Assembly (NCBI GenBank): GCA_035297265.1
Contig: DATGZH010000060.1
Coordinates: 1-64,000 of the forward strand
Length of the DNA: 64,000 nt
Origin: DATGZH01 sp035297265
GTDB lineage: Bacteria > Actinomycetota > Acidimicrobiia > Acidimicrobiales > RAAP-2
Direction: 5' to 3'
Shown: positions 30,173 to 38,411 of the stretch, in pieces
Layout of the letters: every line of letters starts with the position of its first letter
Numbering within the stretch: position 1 is the stretch's first letter
Made by a program: the position numbers and the translations under genes
Notes under the pieces: generated by a model
Seen by the model: only the letters and a program-made list of their open reading frames with translations
Databases searched by the model: none
What the model was told of the DNA's origin: nothing

Positions 30173-30899
30173 GGAGGAGCTGGCCAAGATGCGCCGGGCC
30201 GGCCGGGTGGTGGCCGAGATGCACGCGGCCACCCGGGCGGCGGCCCGCCCCGGGGTGACCACGGCCGAGCTCGACAAGATCGCCCGGGAGGTCCTCGACC
30301 GGCGGGGGGCGGCCTCCAACTTCCTCGGGTACCACGGCTTCCCAGCGGTCATCTGCACGTCGCCCAACGAGGTGATCGTCCACGGGATCCCCGGCGACTT
30401 CATGCTCGAGGAGGGCGACATCCTCTCCATCGACTGCGGGGCGATCATCGAGGGCTACCACGGCGACGCCGCCTTCACGATGCCGATCGGCACCGTCTCG
30501 GCCAGGGCGGCCCGGCTGATGGAGGTCACCGAGGCCAGCCTCTACGCCGGGATCGACCGGCTGGTCCCCGGCGGGCGCCTCCACGAGGTGGGCCGGGCGG
30601 TCCAGGACGTGGCCGAGGCGGCGGGCTTCTCGGTGGTCCGGGAGTACGTCGGGCACGCCATCGGCACGGCCATGCACGAGCAGCCCCAGGTGCCCAACTA
30701 CTGGCCCGGCGACCCCGGCCCGATGCTCAAGACCGGCATGGTCTTCGCCATCGAGCCCATGGTCAACGCCGGGGGGCCCGAGACCGTGCTCCTCGAGGAC
30801 AAGTGGGGCGTGGTCACGGCCGACGGGACGCTCTCGGCCCATTTCGAGCACACGATCGCCGTGGGGGAGGACGGCCCGGAGATCCTCACCCTCCCGTGA
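30159..30899 (+). CDS. map: methionine aminopeptidase, type I
   Basis: The enzyme removes the initiator Met from nascent proteins and needs two divalent metals. Of 246 residues, expected ligands are seen at D92 and D103 (SIDCGAIIEGYHGDAA), His in GHAIGTAMHEQP, Glu in FAIEPMV and Glu in HFEHTIAV. There is no N-terminal zinc-finger extension. ATG 30159 is the third copy of the 14-bp tandem repeat and overlaps a five-codon frame ending TGA. Confidence 0.96.
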   Translation: MRRNKEELAKMRRAGRVVAEMHAATRAAARPGVTTAELDKIAREVLDRRGAASNFLGYHGFPAVICTSPNEVIVHGIPGDFMLEEGDILSIDCGAIIEGYHGDAAFTMPIGTVSARAARLMEVTEASLYAGIDRLVPGGRLHEVGRAVQDVAEAAGFSVVREYVGHAIGTAMHEQPQVPNYWPGDPGPMLKTGMVFAIEPMVNAGGPETVLLEDKWGVVTADGTLSAHFEHTIAVGEDGPEILTLP

Positions 30900-30982
30900 G
30901 GGCCGACCCTCGGCAAAACCCCTGGTCATGACCGAGGGCGGCGGGAAAAGCCCATGCCGGGGCGGACGGACGCCGAGTACGG

Positions 30983-31151
30983 TAAACTCTAGGTTCGGCC
31001 TGCCGCCCCGTCGCGGCTGTCGGACGGGCCGAAACGAGCTGCGGCCCGCGTTCCGACCGCGGCGCGCGAGGGGCACGCCCGGGGGCCGACCCGGTGGGCG
31101 GGCCCGGAGCGTGGCAGCGCCACCGAGCACGGGAAAATCGAGGAGAGTCAC
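30983..31151 (+). promoter_or_regulatory. infA promoter -10 candidate and structured leader
   Basis: The 252-nt map-infA gap holds TAAACT at 30983-30988, without a good -35. Just downstream, TTCGG (30994-30998) pairs with CCGAA (31029-31033) and, inside it, CCCGTC (31007-31012) with GACGGG (31023-31028). A transcript starting near 30995 would carry a leader of ~157 nt before the infA start. Confidence 0.45.
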
Positions 31152-31376
31152 CTGCCCAAGCCCAAGGAAGACGCCATCGTGCTGGAAGGCACCGTGGTCG
31201 AGCCCCTGCCCAACGCCATGTTCCGGGTGGAGCTCGAGAACGGCCACAAGGTCCTGGCCCACAGCTCGGGGAAGATGCGGATGCACCGGATCCGGATCCT
31301 GCCCGGTGACAAGGTCCAGGTGGAGATCACGCCCTACGACCTCAACCGGGGGCGGATCACCTACCGCTACAAGTAA
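31152..31376 (+). CDS. infA: translation initiation factor IF-1, CTG start
   Basis: IF-1 occupies the A site of the 30S subunit during initiation; it is an OB-fold protein. Translation from CTG 31152 gives 74 residues beginning (M)PKPKEDAIVLEGTVVE, aligning end to end with known IF-1 proteins (72-74 residues). AGGAG at 31141-31145 has ideal spacing of 6 nt from this CTG. No ATG, GTG or TTG occurs in frame nearby upstream; the first internal alternative, GTG 31179, would remove nine residues including part of the first strand and has no ribosome binding site. Confidence 0.93.
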   Translation: MPKPKEDAIVLEGTVVEPLPNAMFRVELENGHKVLAHSSGKMRMHRIRILPGDKVQVEITPYDLNRGRITYRYK

Positions 31377-31433
31377 GGCACGAAGCCCGGGCAGTCGAGA
31401 GGCAGCAGGGACGAGGGAGCAAGCGAGAGCGAC

Positions 31434-31547
31434 ATGAAGGTCCGACCAAGCGTGAAGCCGATCTGTGAGAAGTGCAAGGTCATCCGGCGGCATGGTCGCG
31501 TCGTGGTCATCTGTGACAACCCGCGCCACAAGCAGCGGCAGGGTTAG
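31434..31547 (+). CDS. rpmJ: 50S ribosomal protein L36, zinc type
   Basis: L36 is the smallest ribosomal protein, packed into 23S rRNA. The frame encodes 37 residues starting MKVRPSVKPICEKCKV and ending NPRHKQRQG. The zinc site is complete: C11, C14, C27, H32. ATG 31434 is preceded by GAGGGAGCAAGCGAGAG. It sits between infA and rpsM as usual. Confidence 0.97.
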   Translation: MKVRPSVKPICEKCKVIRRHGRVVVICDNPRHKQRQG

Positions 31548-31562
31548 GGAAAGGGACCGCAC

Positions 31563-31940
31563 ATGGCCCGTATCGCCGGCGTGGACATCCCCCGGGAGAA
31601 GCGTCTCGAGGTGTCCTTGACCTACATCTACGGCATCGGCCACACCCTGGCCCAGCAGGTGTGCGCCACGTCCGACGTCGACCCCAACACCCGGGTCCGG
31701 GACCTCACCGACGAGGAGGTCACCCGGCTGCGCAACTACATCGACGCCAACCTGCGCGTCGAGGGTGACCTGCGCCGCGACGTCTCCCAGGACATCAAGC
31801 GCAAGATGGAGATCAACTGCTACCAGGGCGTCCGGCACCGCAAGGGTCTGCCGGTCCACGGGCAGCGGACCCACACGAACGCCCGCACGAGGAAGGGGCC
31901 GAAGAAGACGGTGGCCGGCAAGAAGAAGGTGCGCAAGTAA
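31563..31940 (+). CDS. rpsM: 30S ribosomal protein S13
   Basis: S13 forms intersubunit bridges to L5 and touches P-site tRNA. The 125-residue product has MARIAGVDIPREKRLEVSLTYIYGIG, the HRKGLPVHGQRTHTNARTRKGP signature and a basic tail. ATG 31563 lies 15 nt after rpmJ and the end overlaps rpsK by one base. Confidence 0.98.
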   Translation: MARIAGVDIPREKRLEVSLTYIYGIGHTLAQQVCATSDVDPNTRVRDLTDEEVTRLRNYIDANLRVEGDLRRDVSQDIKRKMEINCYQGVRHRKGLPVHGQRTHTNARTRKGPKKTVAGKKKVRK

Positions 31941-32341
31941 TGCCTCCGAAGACCGGGAAGCAGGGGCGCCGTCCCCGTCGCCGCGAGCGCAAGAACGTGA
32001 GCTACGGCGTGGCCCACATCAAGAGCTCGTTCAACAACACGATCGTCTCGATCGCCGACCCCGAGGGCAACGTGCTCGCCTGGGCCTCCGCCGGCAACGT
32101 CGGCTTCAAGGGCTCCCGCAAGTCGACACCGTTCGCCGCCCAGCTGGCCGCCGAGGCCTGCGCTCGACGGGCCATGGAGCACGGCGTGCGCAAGGTGGAC
32201 GTGCTCGTCCGGGGCCCGGGCTCGGGCCGGGAGACGGCCATCCGGTCGCTGGCCGCCACCGGCATCGAGGTCGTCGGCATCAAAGACGTCACCCCCATAC
32301 CCCACAACGGCTGCCGCCCGAAGAAGCGGCGCCGGGTCTGA
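31940..32341 (+). CDS. rpsK: 30S ribosomal protein S11
   Basis: S11 lies on the platform near the Shine-Dalgarno helix. The 133-residue product has HIKSSFNNTIVSIADPEGN, the GSRKSTPFAAQLAAE segment and the C-terminal DVTPIPHNGCRPKKRRRV. Basic N-terminus as usual. ATG 31940 shares a base with the rpsM stop. Confidence 0.98.
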   Translation: MPPKTGKQGRRPRRRERKNVSYGVAHIKSSFNNTIVSIADPEGNVLAWASAGNVGFKGSRKSTPFAAQLAAEACARRAMEHGVRKVDVLVRGPGSGRETAIRSLAATGIEVVGIKDVTPIPHNGCRPKKRRRV

Positions 32342-32381
32342 GCTGGGGTCGTCGAGGAAAACAGAGGAGCAACTACCGGGC

Positions 32382-33029
32382 ATGGCTCGATACACCGGAC
32401 CCGTCTGCCGGCTCTGCCGGCGTGAGCGGACGAAGCTGTTCTTGAAGGGCGAGCGCTGCTACTCGCTCAAGTGCCCCGTGTCCGAAGCGGTCACGGACCG
32501 GCACAGCCGCGCCTACCCGCCCGGTGAGCACGGCCGCGACCGCATGCGCCAGGGCTCCGAGTACCTGACCCAGCTGCGGGAGAAGCAGAAGGCCCGGCGC
32601 ATCTACGGGGTCCTCGAGCGCCAGTTCCGCAACCTCTACGACGAGGCCAACCGCCAGGAGGGGATCACCGGCGAGAACCTGCTGCGGATGCTCGAGCAGC
32701 GCCTCGACAACGTCGTCTACCGGGCCGGCTGGGGGGCCAGCCGGTCCCAGGCCCGCCAGTTCGTCCGCCACGGGCACGTGATCGTGGACGGCCGCCGGGT
32801 GACGATCCCGAGCTACCGGGTGAAGAAGGGCCAGACCGTCTCGCTCAAGATCCCGTCCCGGTCCATGTTCGCCGTCCGGCGCAACATGGACACCCTCGAC
32901 CGCCAGGTCCCGCCCTGGCTCGAGGCGGGCGACGGCGGCTTCGCCGTCGAGGTGCTCAACCCACCCCTCCGCGAGCAGATCGACGAGGCCGTCCAGGAGC
33001 AGCTCATCGTGGAGCTCTACTCGAAGTAG
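32382..33029 (+). CDS. rpsD: 30S ribosomal protein S4
   Basis: S4 is a primary assembly protein at the mRNA entrance. The 215-residue product has an N-terminal Cys cluster (CRLCRRERTKLFLKGERCYSLKCP: four Cys, likely a zinc site) and the S4 RNA-binding domain (RLDNVVYRAGWGASRSQARQFVRHGH). ATG 32382 lies 40 nt after rpsK and follows GAGGAGCAAC. Confidence 0.98.
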   Translation: MARYTGPVCRLCRRERTKLFLKGERCYSLKCPVSEAVTDRHSRAYPPGEHGRDRMRQGSEYLTQLREKQKARRIYGVLERQFRNLYDEANRQEGITGENLLRMLEQRLDNVVYRAGWGASRSQARQFVRHGHVIVDGRRVTIPSYRVKKGQTVSLKIPSRSMFAVRRNMDTLDRQVPPWLEAGDGGFAVEVLNPPLREQIDEAVQEQLIVELYSK

Positions 33030-33103
33030 CCCCACCGCGGGCCCGACCGGTCCGCCCCCGACCACCGCCACCCACCCAGGAATTGACCGAGGAGCCAGCA
33101 GCC

Positions 33104-34042
33104 ATGCTCATCATCCAGCGACCCACCGTCGAAGCCGTCGACGAGGAACAGGACAACCGTCAGCGGTTCGCCGTCGGACCGCTCGACCCCGGGTTCGGCT
33201 CGACCCTCGGCAACTCGCTGCGCCGCACGCTGCTCTCGTCGATCCCCGGTGCCGCCGTCACCCAGGTGCGCTTCGACGACGCCCTCCACGAGTTCACGAC
33301 GCTCCCCGGCGTGAAGGAGGACGTGACCGACATCATCTTGAACCTGAAGGACCTCCTCGTGCGGGTGTACTCGGACGAGCCGCTGACCCTCCGCTTCGAC
33401 AAGCGGGGCCCGGGCGAGGCCACCGCGGCCGACCTCCAGACGACGGCCGACGTCGAGATCCTCAACCCCGAGCTCCACATCGCCACCCTGAACGCCAAGG
33501 GCCGCCTGGCCATCGACGTCACGGTCGAGCGGGGGCGGGGCTACGTGTCGGCCGACCGCAACAAGCGGTCGTCGACGATCGGGGTCATCCCGGTGGACTC
33601 GATCTTCTCGCCGGTCAGGCGGGTGACGTTCGACATCGAACCCGTCCGGGTCGAGCAGTCCACGGACTTCGACCGGCTCGTCCTCGACATCGAGACGGAC
33701 GGCTCGATCAGCCCCCGCGAGGCCCTCGCCTCGGCCGGCGGCACGCTGCGCACGCTCGTCAGCCTGGTGGCCGAGCTCGAGGAGTCACCGCAGAGCCTGG
33801 AGCTCGGTGAGACGGGCTCCACGTCGGGCGGCTCGCCCGACCTCGACCTGCGGATCGAGGAGCTCGAGCTCTCCGAGCGCCCCCGCAACTGCCTCAAGCG
33901 GGCCCAGATCAACACGATCGGCGAGCTCGTCGACAAGACCGTCGACGACCTCCTCGGCATCACGAACTTCGGCCAGAAGTCCCTCGACGAGGTCATCCAG
34001 CGTCTCGACGAGCGGGGCCTGTCGCTCAGGACCAAGGACTGA
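33104..34042 (+). CDS. rpoA: DNA-directed RNA polymerase subunit alpha
   Basis: Alpha nucleates polymerase assembly and contacts UP elements and activators. The 312-residue product starts MLIIQRPTVEAVDEEQ; ATG 33104 is preferred over a TTG 7 codons upstream because homologues begin MLI and GAGGAG lies at the right spacing. The N-terminal dimerisation domain has GFGSTLGNSLRRTLLSSIPGAA, and the C-terminal domain (residues ~245-310) has ERPRNCLKRAQINTIGEL. Confidence 0.98.
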   Translation: MLIIQRPTVEAVDEEQDNRQRFAVGPLDPGFGSTLGNSLRRTLLSSIPGAAVTQVRFDDALHEFTTLPGVKEDVTDIILNLKDLLVRVYSDEPLTLRFDKRGPGEATAADLQTTADVEILNPELHIATLNAKGRLAIDVTVERGRGYVSADRNKRSSTIGVIPVDSIFSPVRRVTFDIEPVRVEQSTDFDRLVLDIETDGSISPREALASAGGTLRTLVSLVAELEESPQSLELGETGSTSGGSPDLDLRIEELELSERPRNCLKRAQINTIGELVDKTVDDLLGITNFGQKSLDEVIQRLDERGLSLRTKD

Positions 34043-34052
34043 GGAGGGGGAC

Positions 34053-34406
34053 GTGCAGGGAACGCCGAGGCGGGGCCGCCGGTTGGGCGGCGGGTCCGCC
34101 CACCAGAAGGCCATGCTCGGCAACCTCGTGGCCTCGCTCATCGCCGCCGAGCGACTCGACACCACCGAGGCCAAGGCCAAGGCCCTCCGGCCGGTGGCCG
34201 AGAAGTGCATCACCGCGGCCAAGAAGGGCGGCGTCCACCAGCAGCGCCAGGTGGTGGCCCTCATCCGGGACCGGGACATGGCCCACAAGCTCTTCGCCGA
34301 GATCGCCCCGCGCTACGCCGACCGGCCCGGCGGGTACCTCCGCATCCTGAAGCTCGGCCCCCGGCCGGGGGACGGCGCCCCCATGGCCCGGATCGAACTG
34401 GTCTGA
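34053..34406 (+). CDS. rplQ: 50S ribosomal protein L17
   Basis: L17 lies near the tunnel exit on the large subunit. The 117-residue product begins with GTG 34053 (QGTPRRGRRLGGGSAHQKAML), preceded by GAGGAGGGGG. It has LVASLIAAERLDTTEAKAK and ends RIELV, as in homologues. It follows rpoA by 10 nt. Confidence 0.97.
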   Translation: MQGTPRRGRRLGGGSAHQKAMLGNLVASLIAAERLDTTEAKAKALRPVAEKCITAAKKGGVHQQRQVVALIRDRDMAHKLFAEIAPRYADRPGGYLRILKLGPRPGDGAPMARIELV

Positions 34407-34414
34407 GTCCGCCG

Positions 34415-35260
34415 TTGGCGGGTCCCGGTTCGGCCGACCAGCCGGGCACGGCCCGCTGGCGCCTCACCTTCGCCTACGACGGCCGGGCCTTCCGGGGCTT
34501 CGCCGCCCAGCCGGGGACGGCGACCGTGGCCGGATCCCTGGCCGAGGCCCTCGCCCGGACCCTCCGCCTCGACGGGCCGCCGGCCCTCGTCTGCGCCGGC
34601 CGCACCGACGCCGGCGTGCACGCCCGAGGGCAGGTGGTCCACGTGGACCTGCCCGAGAAGCTGCCGCCCGGGCGCTCGGGCGGGAGCACCCCCCTCGGGC
34701 CGGCCGAGCTCGTCCGACGGCTCAACCGCCAGTTGGCCCCGGCGGTCGTGGTGCACGAGGCTCGTCCGGCGCCTGGCTTCGACGCCCGGCGGGCGGCCAC
34801 GTCGCGCCACTACCGCTACCTCGTGTGGAACGCCCCGTTCCCCGACCCCTTGCTCGACGGGCTCGTCTGGCACGTCGCCGACCCGCTCGACCTCCGGCGG
34901 ATGGGCGCCGCGGCCGACCCGCTGCTCGGGGAGCACGACTTCCGGGCCTTCTGCCGGCGGGCCCCGGGCACCTCGCCCGACGAGCCCATCACCCGGCGGG
35001 TGCTCTCGGCCGGCTGGGCCGAGGCCGAGGACCGGGAGGTGGCCGAGGCCGGCCCCGGCCGGCTCCTGCGCTTCGACATCACCGCCCAGTCGTTCTGCCA
35101 CCAGATGGTGCGCTCGATCGTGGCCACCCTCGTCGAGGTGGGCCGGGGGCGGCTGCACCAGGCCGAGGTGGTCGAGCGCCTCCGGGCCGGGACCCGCACC
35201 GGTGGGCCCCGGCCGGCGCCGGCGGAGGGCCTCTGCCTGGTCGAGGTGGCCTACGGATGA
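34415..35260 (+). CDS. truA: tRNA pseudouridine synthase A
   Basis: TruA makes pseudouridine 38-40 in the tRNA anticodon stem-loop. The catalytic Asp is D65 in CAGRTDAGVHARGQV, and other family blocks are FAYDGRAFRGFAAQPG, SRHYRYLVW and QSFCHQMVRSIV. The only in-frame start between rplQ and the conserved region is TTG 34415, giving 281 residues; no clear ribosome binding site precedes it. It is the last gene of the long plus-strand run. Confidence 0.95.
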   Translation: MAGPGSADQPGTARWRLTFAYDGRAFRGFAAQPGTATVAGSLAEALARTLRLDGPPALVCAGRTDAGVHARGQVVHVDLPEKLPPGRSGGSTPLGPAELVRRLNRQLAPAVVVHEARPAPGFDARRAATSRHYRYLVWNAPFPDPLLDGLVWHVADPLDLRRMGAAADPLLGEHDFRAFCRRAPGTSPDEPITRRVLSAGWAEAEDREVAEAGPGRLLRFDITAQSFCHQMVRSIVATLVEVGRGRLHQAEVVERLRAGTRTGGPRPAPAEGLCLVEVAYG

Positions 35261-35283
35261 CCGGCGCCGGGGTCCGAGGGCGC

Positions 35284-35299
35284 CGCGCCTTCAGGCGCG
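35284..35299. terminator. bidirectional hairpin between truA and the convergent oxidoreductase
   Basis: CGCGCC and GGCGCG flank a TTCA loop. The oxidoreductase stop codon lies in the loop region. The two genes converge within 30 nt, so one hairpin may serve both strands. Confidence 0.5.
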
Positions 35300-36691
35300 C
35301 CGTGCGAGGAGGGCCTCGAGGTTCTCGATCGCCGGATCGACGTTGGTGATGTAGCGACCGAGCGCCGCCTGGAGCCGGGAGTCGTCGGGGCGTTCTCCGA
35401 TGCCGTGGACCGCATTGAGGCGGGACCGGGCCAGCCAGGCACTCACGTCGGGTTGGCTCCGCCAGGCCCCCTCGGTCCGCTGGGCGATCACCGTCCCGGC
35501 CAGCCAGTCCACGGCGGCGCTCGGATAGGGGTTCGGCGGGCAGAGGCCGTTCTTCGCGCCGTCGTCGTCCCTGGCCGCCTCGACGTAGCCGATGAGGGCT
35601 GCATTGAAGGTCGGCTGGCAGGTGCGCACCTGTTGCAGGGTGATCCGGCCGGGCTCGAAGACCGGCCGGCCGGGGGCGACCCGGAGGCCGGCGGCCGAGC
35701 AGTCGACGTGGACCTGTCCGGGGTCGGTCGGCACCGACCCCTCCTCGAGGGTGATCCGGTCGGTGCCGACGTGCAGGACCCGGCCCAGGCGGACGACCCG
35801 GTCGACTTGACGGAGCGCCGCCAGCTCGTCGCCGCTGACCGTGGCGCACCGGTACATCGTCGGCTCGACGGTGGGGTCGAGCCGGATGAGCTGGCCGCAG
35901 GCCTCGAGTCGGCGGAAGAGGTCCTCCACGCTCTCGGCCTCTGCCGCCGCCTCGAGGTAGAGGGACACCCCTTCGACGAGCCAGCCCACGAGCTCGAGCG
36001 GCTGCTGGTAGGCGCGGTCGAGGAGCCAGGCATCCCGGGGTCGGACCCAACGGATCTTCTCCGGGGCCACACCGTTGTCGAGGAGCCAGCTGCACGCGTC
36101 CATGGCCGTCTTCCCGCCCCCGATGACGGTGTAGCCGCTCCCCGGTTCGAGCAGCGAGACGAGCCCGTTGACCGGGACGATGCAGACGTCGGGATCGGCG
36201 TCGAACGACGGGGTGTGGGTCGCCGGTACGGGGGTCTCGAGATAGGTCGCGTCGACGAGCCGGCGCCGCACCCGCACGTTGGTCGCCTCGCCGGTGAGGC
36301 GAGACACGAAGACGTGCCGGTCGCCGTCCTGCACGCCGACGTAGTCGCACATCCCGAAGAACCGCACCTGCCCCGACGACACGAGGTGCTCGTCAAGGAC
36401 CCGCTGGAAGTAGGCCAGGATCTCCGCCCCGCTCGCCCGCTCGTAGAGTCCGGCGTTCCGACCGACCTCGTCGATCGAGTCGCCGCCCAGCACCTGGGAG
36501 TTGACGCCGTAGAACGCCGAAGGCTGGTGGAGCCGCACGAACGGGTACGCGTCGTTCCAGTGGCCGCCGGGACGATGCCGGCGGTCCACCATGACCACGT
36601 CGACCGGCGACTCGGCGACGAGGGCATCGGTGAAGGCCATCCCCGCCGCCCCGGCCCCGACCACGAGGTAGTCCGTGTCGATGTCCACCAC
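35291..36691 (-). CDS. FAD/NAD(P)-binding oxidoreductase, flavin monooxygenase-like
   Basis: A 466-residue flavoprotein. Near the N-terminus is a dinucleotide fold, DYLVVGAGAAGMAF (GxGxxG at residues 12-17), followed by RHRPGGHWNDAYPFVRLHQPS, typical of FAD-dependent monooxygenase-like enzymes. A second Rossmann motif, YTVIGGGKTAMDAC near residue 190, would bind NAD(P)H. Substrate is unknown. The first GTG at 36691 is chosen because TAGCAT lies 7 nt upstream on this strand, a leaderless start signature; the open frame itself extends further. It and the cyclase gene behind it interrupt the conserved truA-rplM order. Confidence 0.8.
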   Translation of the reverse strand: MVDIDTDYLVVGAGAAGMAFTDALVAESPVDVVMVDRRHRPGGHWNDAYPFVRLHQPSAFYGVNSQVLGGDSIDEVGRNAGLYERASGAEILAYFQRVLDEHLVSSGQVRFFGMCDYVGVQDGDRHVFVSRLTGEATNVRVRRRLVDATYLETPVPATHTPSFDADPDVCIVPVNGLVSLLEPGSGYTVIGGGKTAMDACSWLLDNGVAPEKIRWVRPRDAWLLDRAYQQPLELVGWLVEGVSLYLEAAAEAESVEDLFRRLEACGQLIRLDPTVEPTMYRCATVSGDELAALRQVDRVVRLGRVLHVGTDRITLEEGSVPTDPGQVHVDCSAAGLRVAPGRPVFEPGRITLQQVRTCQPTFNAALIGYVEAARDDDGAKNGLCPPNPYPSAAVDWLAGTVIAQRTEGAWRSQPDVSAWLARSRLNAVHGIGERPDDSRLQAALGRYITNVDPAIENLEALLARRA

Positions 36692-36698
36692 GCGCCGG

Positions 36699-36704
36699 AT
36701 GCTA
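36699..36704 (-). promoter_or_regulatory. leaderless -10 element of the oxidoreductase
   Basis: On the minus strand TAGCAT is followed by 7 bases and then GTG. This is the TAnnnT-N7-start arrangement seen for leaderless actinobacterial mRNAs. No Shine-Dalgarno sequence is present. Confidence 0.55.
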
Positions 36705-36823
36705 CCCAGGCGCCGCGAGCCTGGCCGGGCCGGCGCCCCCCGGTCGCTCGCCGCAGCGGGACGACCATCTCTCGGCCCGGGCGGCGGCCGCCCAGCCACG
36801 CACGGGCCCGGCCCCGGGGACGG

Positions 36824-37636
36824 TCAGGGGTCGGTCGGGAGCAGCACGTCGAAGGCCTGGACCGGCTCGGGGAAGCCCTTCAGCTCGAGCGGTCCCCTGG
36901 CGGCGAACTCGAAGCGCTTGCCCACGGTCAGCTCGCGCACGCCGGTCGACACGGTGATACCCCCGGGCGAGGCGACGCTGCACAACCGGGCCGACAGCTG
37001 CACGGTCACCCCGAAGAGGTCGTCGTTGTCGGTCACGGGCTCGCCCACGCTGAGCCCGATGCGGACGCCGAGCTGGCGTTCGCATTCGGCGTTGCGTCGC
37101 TGCAGCTCGCGCTGGATCTGGATGCTCGAGTCGAGCGCCGCCGACACCGAGGTGAACGAGGCCATGATGCCGTCGCCAGTGTGCTTCACCTCCCGTCCGC
37201 CCCGCTCGCCCAAGGCGGCGCGGACGACATCGTTGTGGCGGTGGATGAGTTCCATGAAGCCCTCGTCGCCGAGGTCCTGGGTCTGGCTGGTCGAGTCGCA
37301 GATGTCGGTGAAGAGGATCGCCCGGACGGGCGACTCGACGTAGGCCTCGCCGACGGGGTGCTGGGGCAGCGGCCCCATGAAGGCGTTGATCGGGCCCGGG
37401 CCCACCTCGATGATGTTCTCCGCCATGAGGCCGTGCGCCTCTCGGTGCACCGCCTCAAGGGCCGCCCGGTCGGGTCCTTCGGCCAGGCAGAACACCGTGC
37501 CCTCGCCGTCGTCGAACCAGTAGGTGACGTAGCGGACGTGGTACTTGTCCTGCACGGCCAGGTCGAGATCGTGGGCCGCCGCGACCTGGGCGGCTGTCGC
37601 GCCCGGTGCCTTGTGCCTGTCGAGGAAGAGCGTCAT
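36824..37636 (-). CDS. DUF4242 (SCO4226-like) - class III adenylate/guanylate cyclase fusion
   Basis: A 270-residue soluble protein with two domains. Residues 1 to ~80 match DUF4242, the fold of the nickel-binding protein SCO4226 of Streptomyces (MTLFLDRHKAPGAT, VFCLAEGPDRAALEAVHREAHGL). Residues ~103-270 are a class III nucleotide cyclase: metal Asp D111 (ILFTDICDST) and D155 (KHTGDGIMASF), base-contact Lys K151, and Q213/R217 in GVTVQLSARLC at the transition-state positions. The Gln replaces the usual Asn but is common in bacterial members. No membrane span. ATG 37636 opens the DUF4242 domain; the longer frame upstream is not conserved-looking. The gene lies 132 nt upstream of the oxidoreductase on the same strand. 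Confidence 0.88.
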   Translation of the reverse strand: MTLFLDRHKAPGATAAQVAAAHDLDLAVQDKYHVRYVTYWFDDGEGTVFCLAEGPDRAALEAVHREAHGLMAENIIEVGPGPINAFMGPLPQHPVGEAYVESPVRAILFTDICDSTSQTQDLGDEGFMELIHRHNDVVRAALGERGGREVKHTGDGIMASFTSVSAALDSSIQIQRELQRRNAECERQLGVRIGLSVGEPVTDNDDLFGVTVQLSARLCSVASPGGITVSTGVRELTVGKRFEFAARGPLELKGFPEPVQAFDVLLPTDP

Positions 37637-37828
37637 GGGTTCACTGTTCGGTTCGACGGCGCCGAGGGGTTTCCCCCGGCGCAGCCCCGAGGCCCGGATG
37701 CCCCGGTCGCCGTCACCAACTGTACGCTTGACGTGGGCTTCGGCGAGGGGTCTTCGCCGTCGGGGCGGGCCGAGAGCGGGCCCCGGACCCCCCACCTGGA
37801 GGTTTCCCGACGACGCCCGGTCGGCGGC

Positions 37829-37857
37829 TTGCTGGTGGGCGACGCTCCACCTATGCT
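37829..37857 (+). promoter_or_regulatory. candidate promoter of rplM-rpsI (TTGCTG-N17-TATGCT)
   Basis: TTGCTG at 37829-37834 and TATGCT at 37852-37857 are 17 bases apart in the 298-nt region between the divergent cyclase and rplM. The predicted start lies about 70 nt before the rplM GTG. Nothing else is recognised in this gap. Confidence 0.5.
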
Positions 37858-37934
37858 GGTCTGTCGCCCCGACGCCGGGTGGGTCACCCCCGGTCGCCGA
37901 GCGGGACCCCTCCGAGCAGGCAATTGAGGAGCAC

Positions 37935-38411
37935 GTGCGCACCTACGCACCGAGACCACACGAGATCGAGCGGACCTGGTACCTCGTCGACGCCGACGGG
38001 CTGGTCCTCGGCCGCCTGGCCACCGAGGTGGCCCGGATCCTGCGGGGCAAGCACAAGCCGATCTTCGCCCCCCACACCGACACCGGTGACCACGTGGTCG
38101 TGGTCAACGCAGCCAAGGTGGTCATGACCGGCGACACCAGGTCGAAGATGTCCTACCGCCACAGCGGCTACCCCGGGGGCCTGAAGGAGCGCAGCTACGA
38201 GGACCTCCTCGCCAACCGGCCCCAGGAGGTCGTCCGGGGTGCGGTGCGGGGGATGCTCCCGAAGAACACCCTCGGCCGTCAGCAGCTCGGCAAGCTGAAG
38301 GTCTACGCCGGGCCCGACCACCCCCACACCGCGCAGGATCCTCAGCCCCTCGAGCTCGAGCACGCCCGCCGCCGGGTCCGGGCCGGGGCCGAGGAAGGAG
38401 CGTCGGCCTGA
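37935..38411 (+). CDS. rplM: 50S ribosomal protein L13
   Basis: L13 is an early assembly protein. The 158-residue product from GTG 37935 begins RTYAPRPHEIERTWYLVDADG and has VLGRLATEVARILRGKHKP, then MLPKNTLGRQQLGKLKVYAG. GAGGAG lies close upstream. The C-terminal ~15 residues are a charged extension. The stop overlaps rpsI (TGATG). Confidence 0.97.
   Translation: MRTYAPRPHEIERTWYLVDADGLVLGRLATEVARILRGKHKPIFAPHTDTGDHVVVVNAAKVVMTGDTRSKMSYRHSGYPGGLKERSYEDLLANRPQEVVRGAVRGMLPKNTLGRQQLGKLKVYAGPDHPHTAQDPQPLELEHARRRVRAGAEEGASA

Noticed and set aside
31179..31376. infA starting at GTG 31179
   Set aside because: It removes conserved N-terminal residues and has no ribosome binding site, while CTG 31152 has AGGAG at ideal spacing.
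33083..33103. rpoA starting at TTG 33083
   Set aside because: ATG 33104 has GAGGAG upstream and matches the MLIIQRPT start of homologues.
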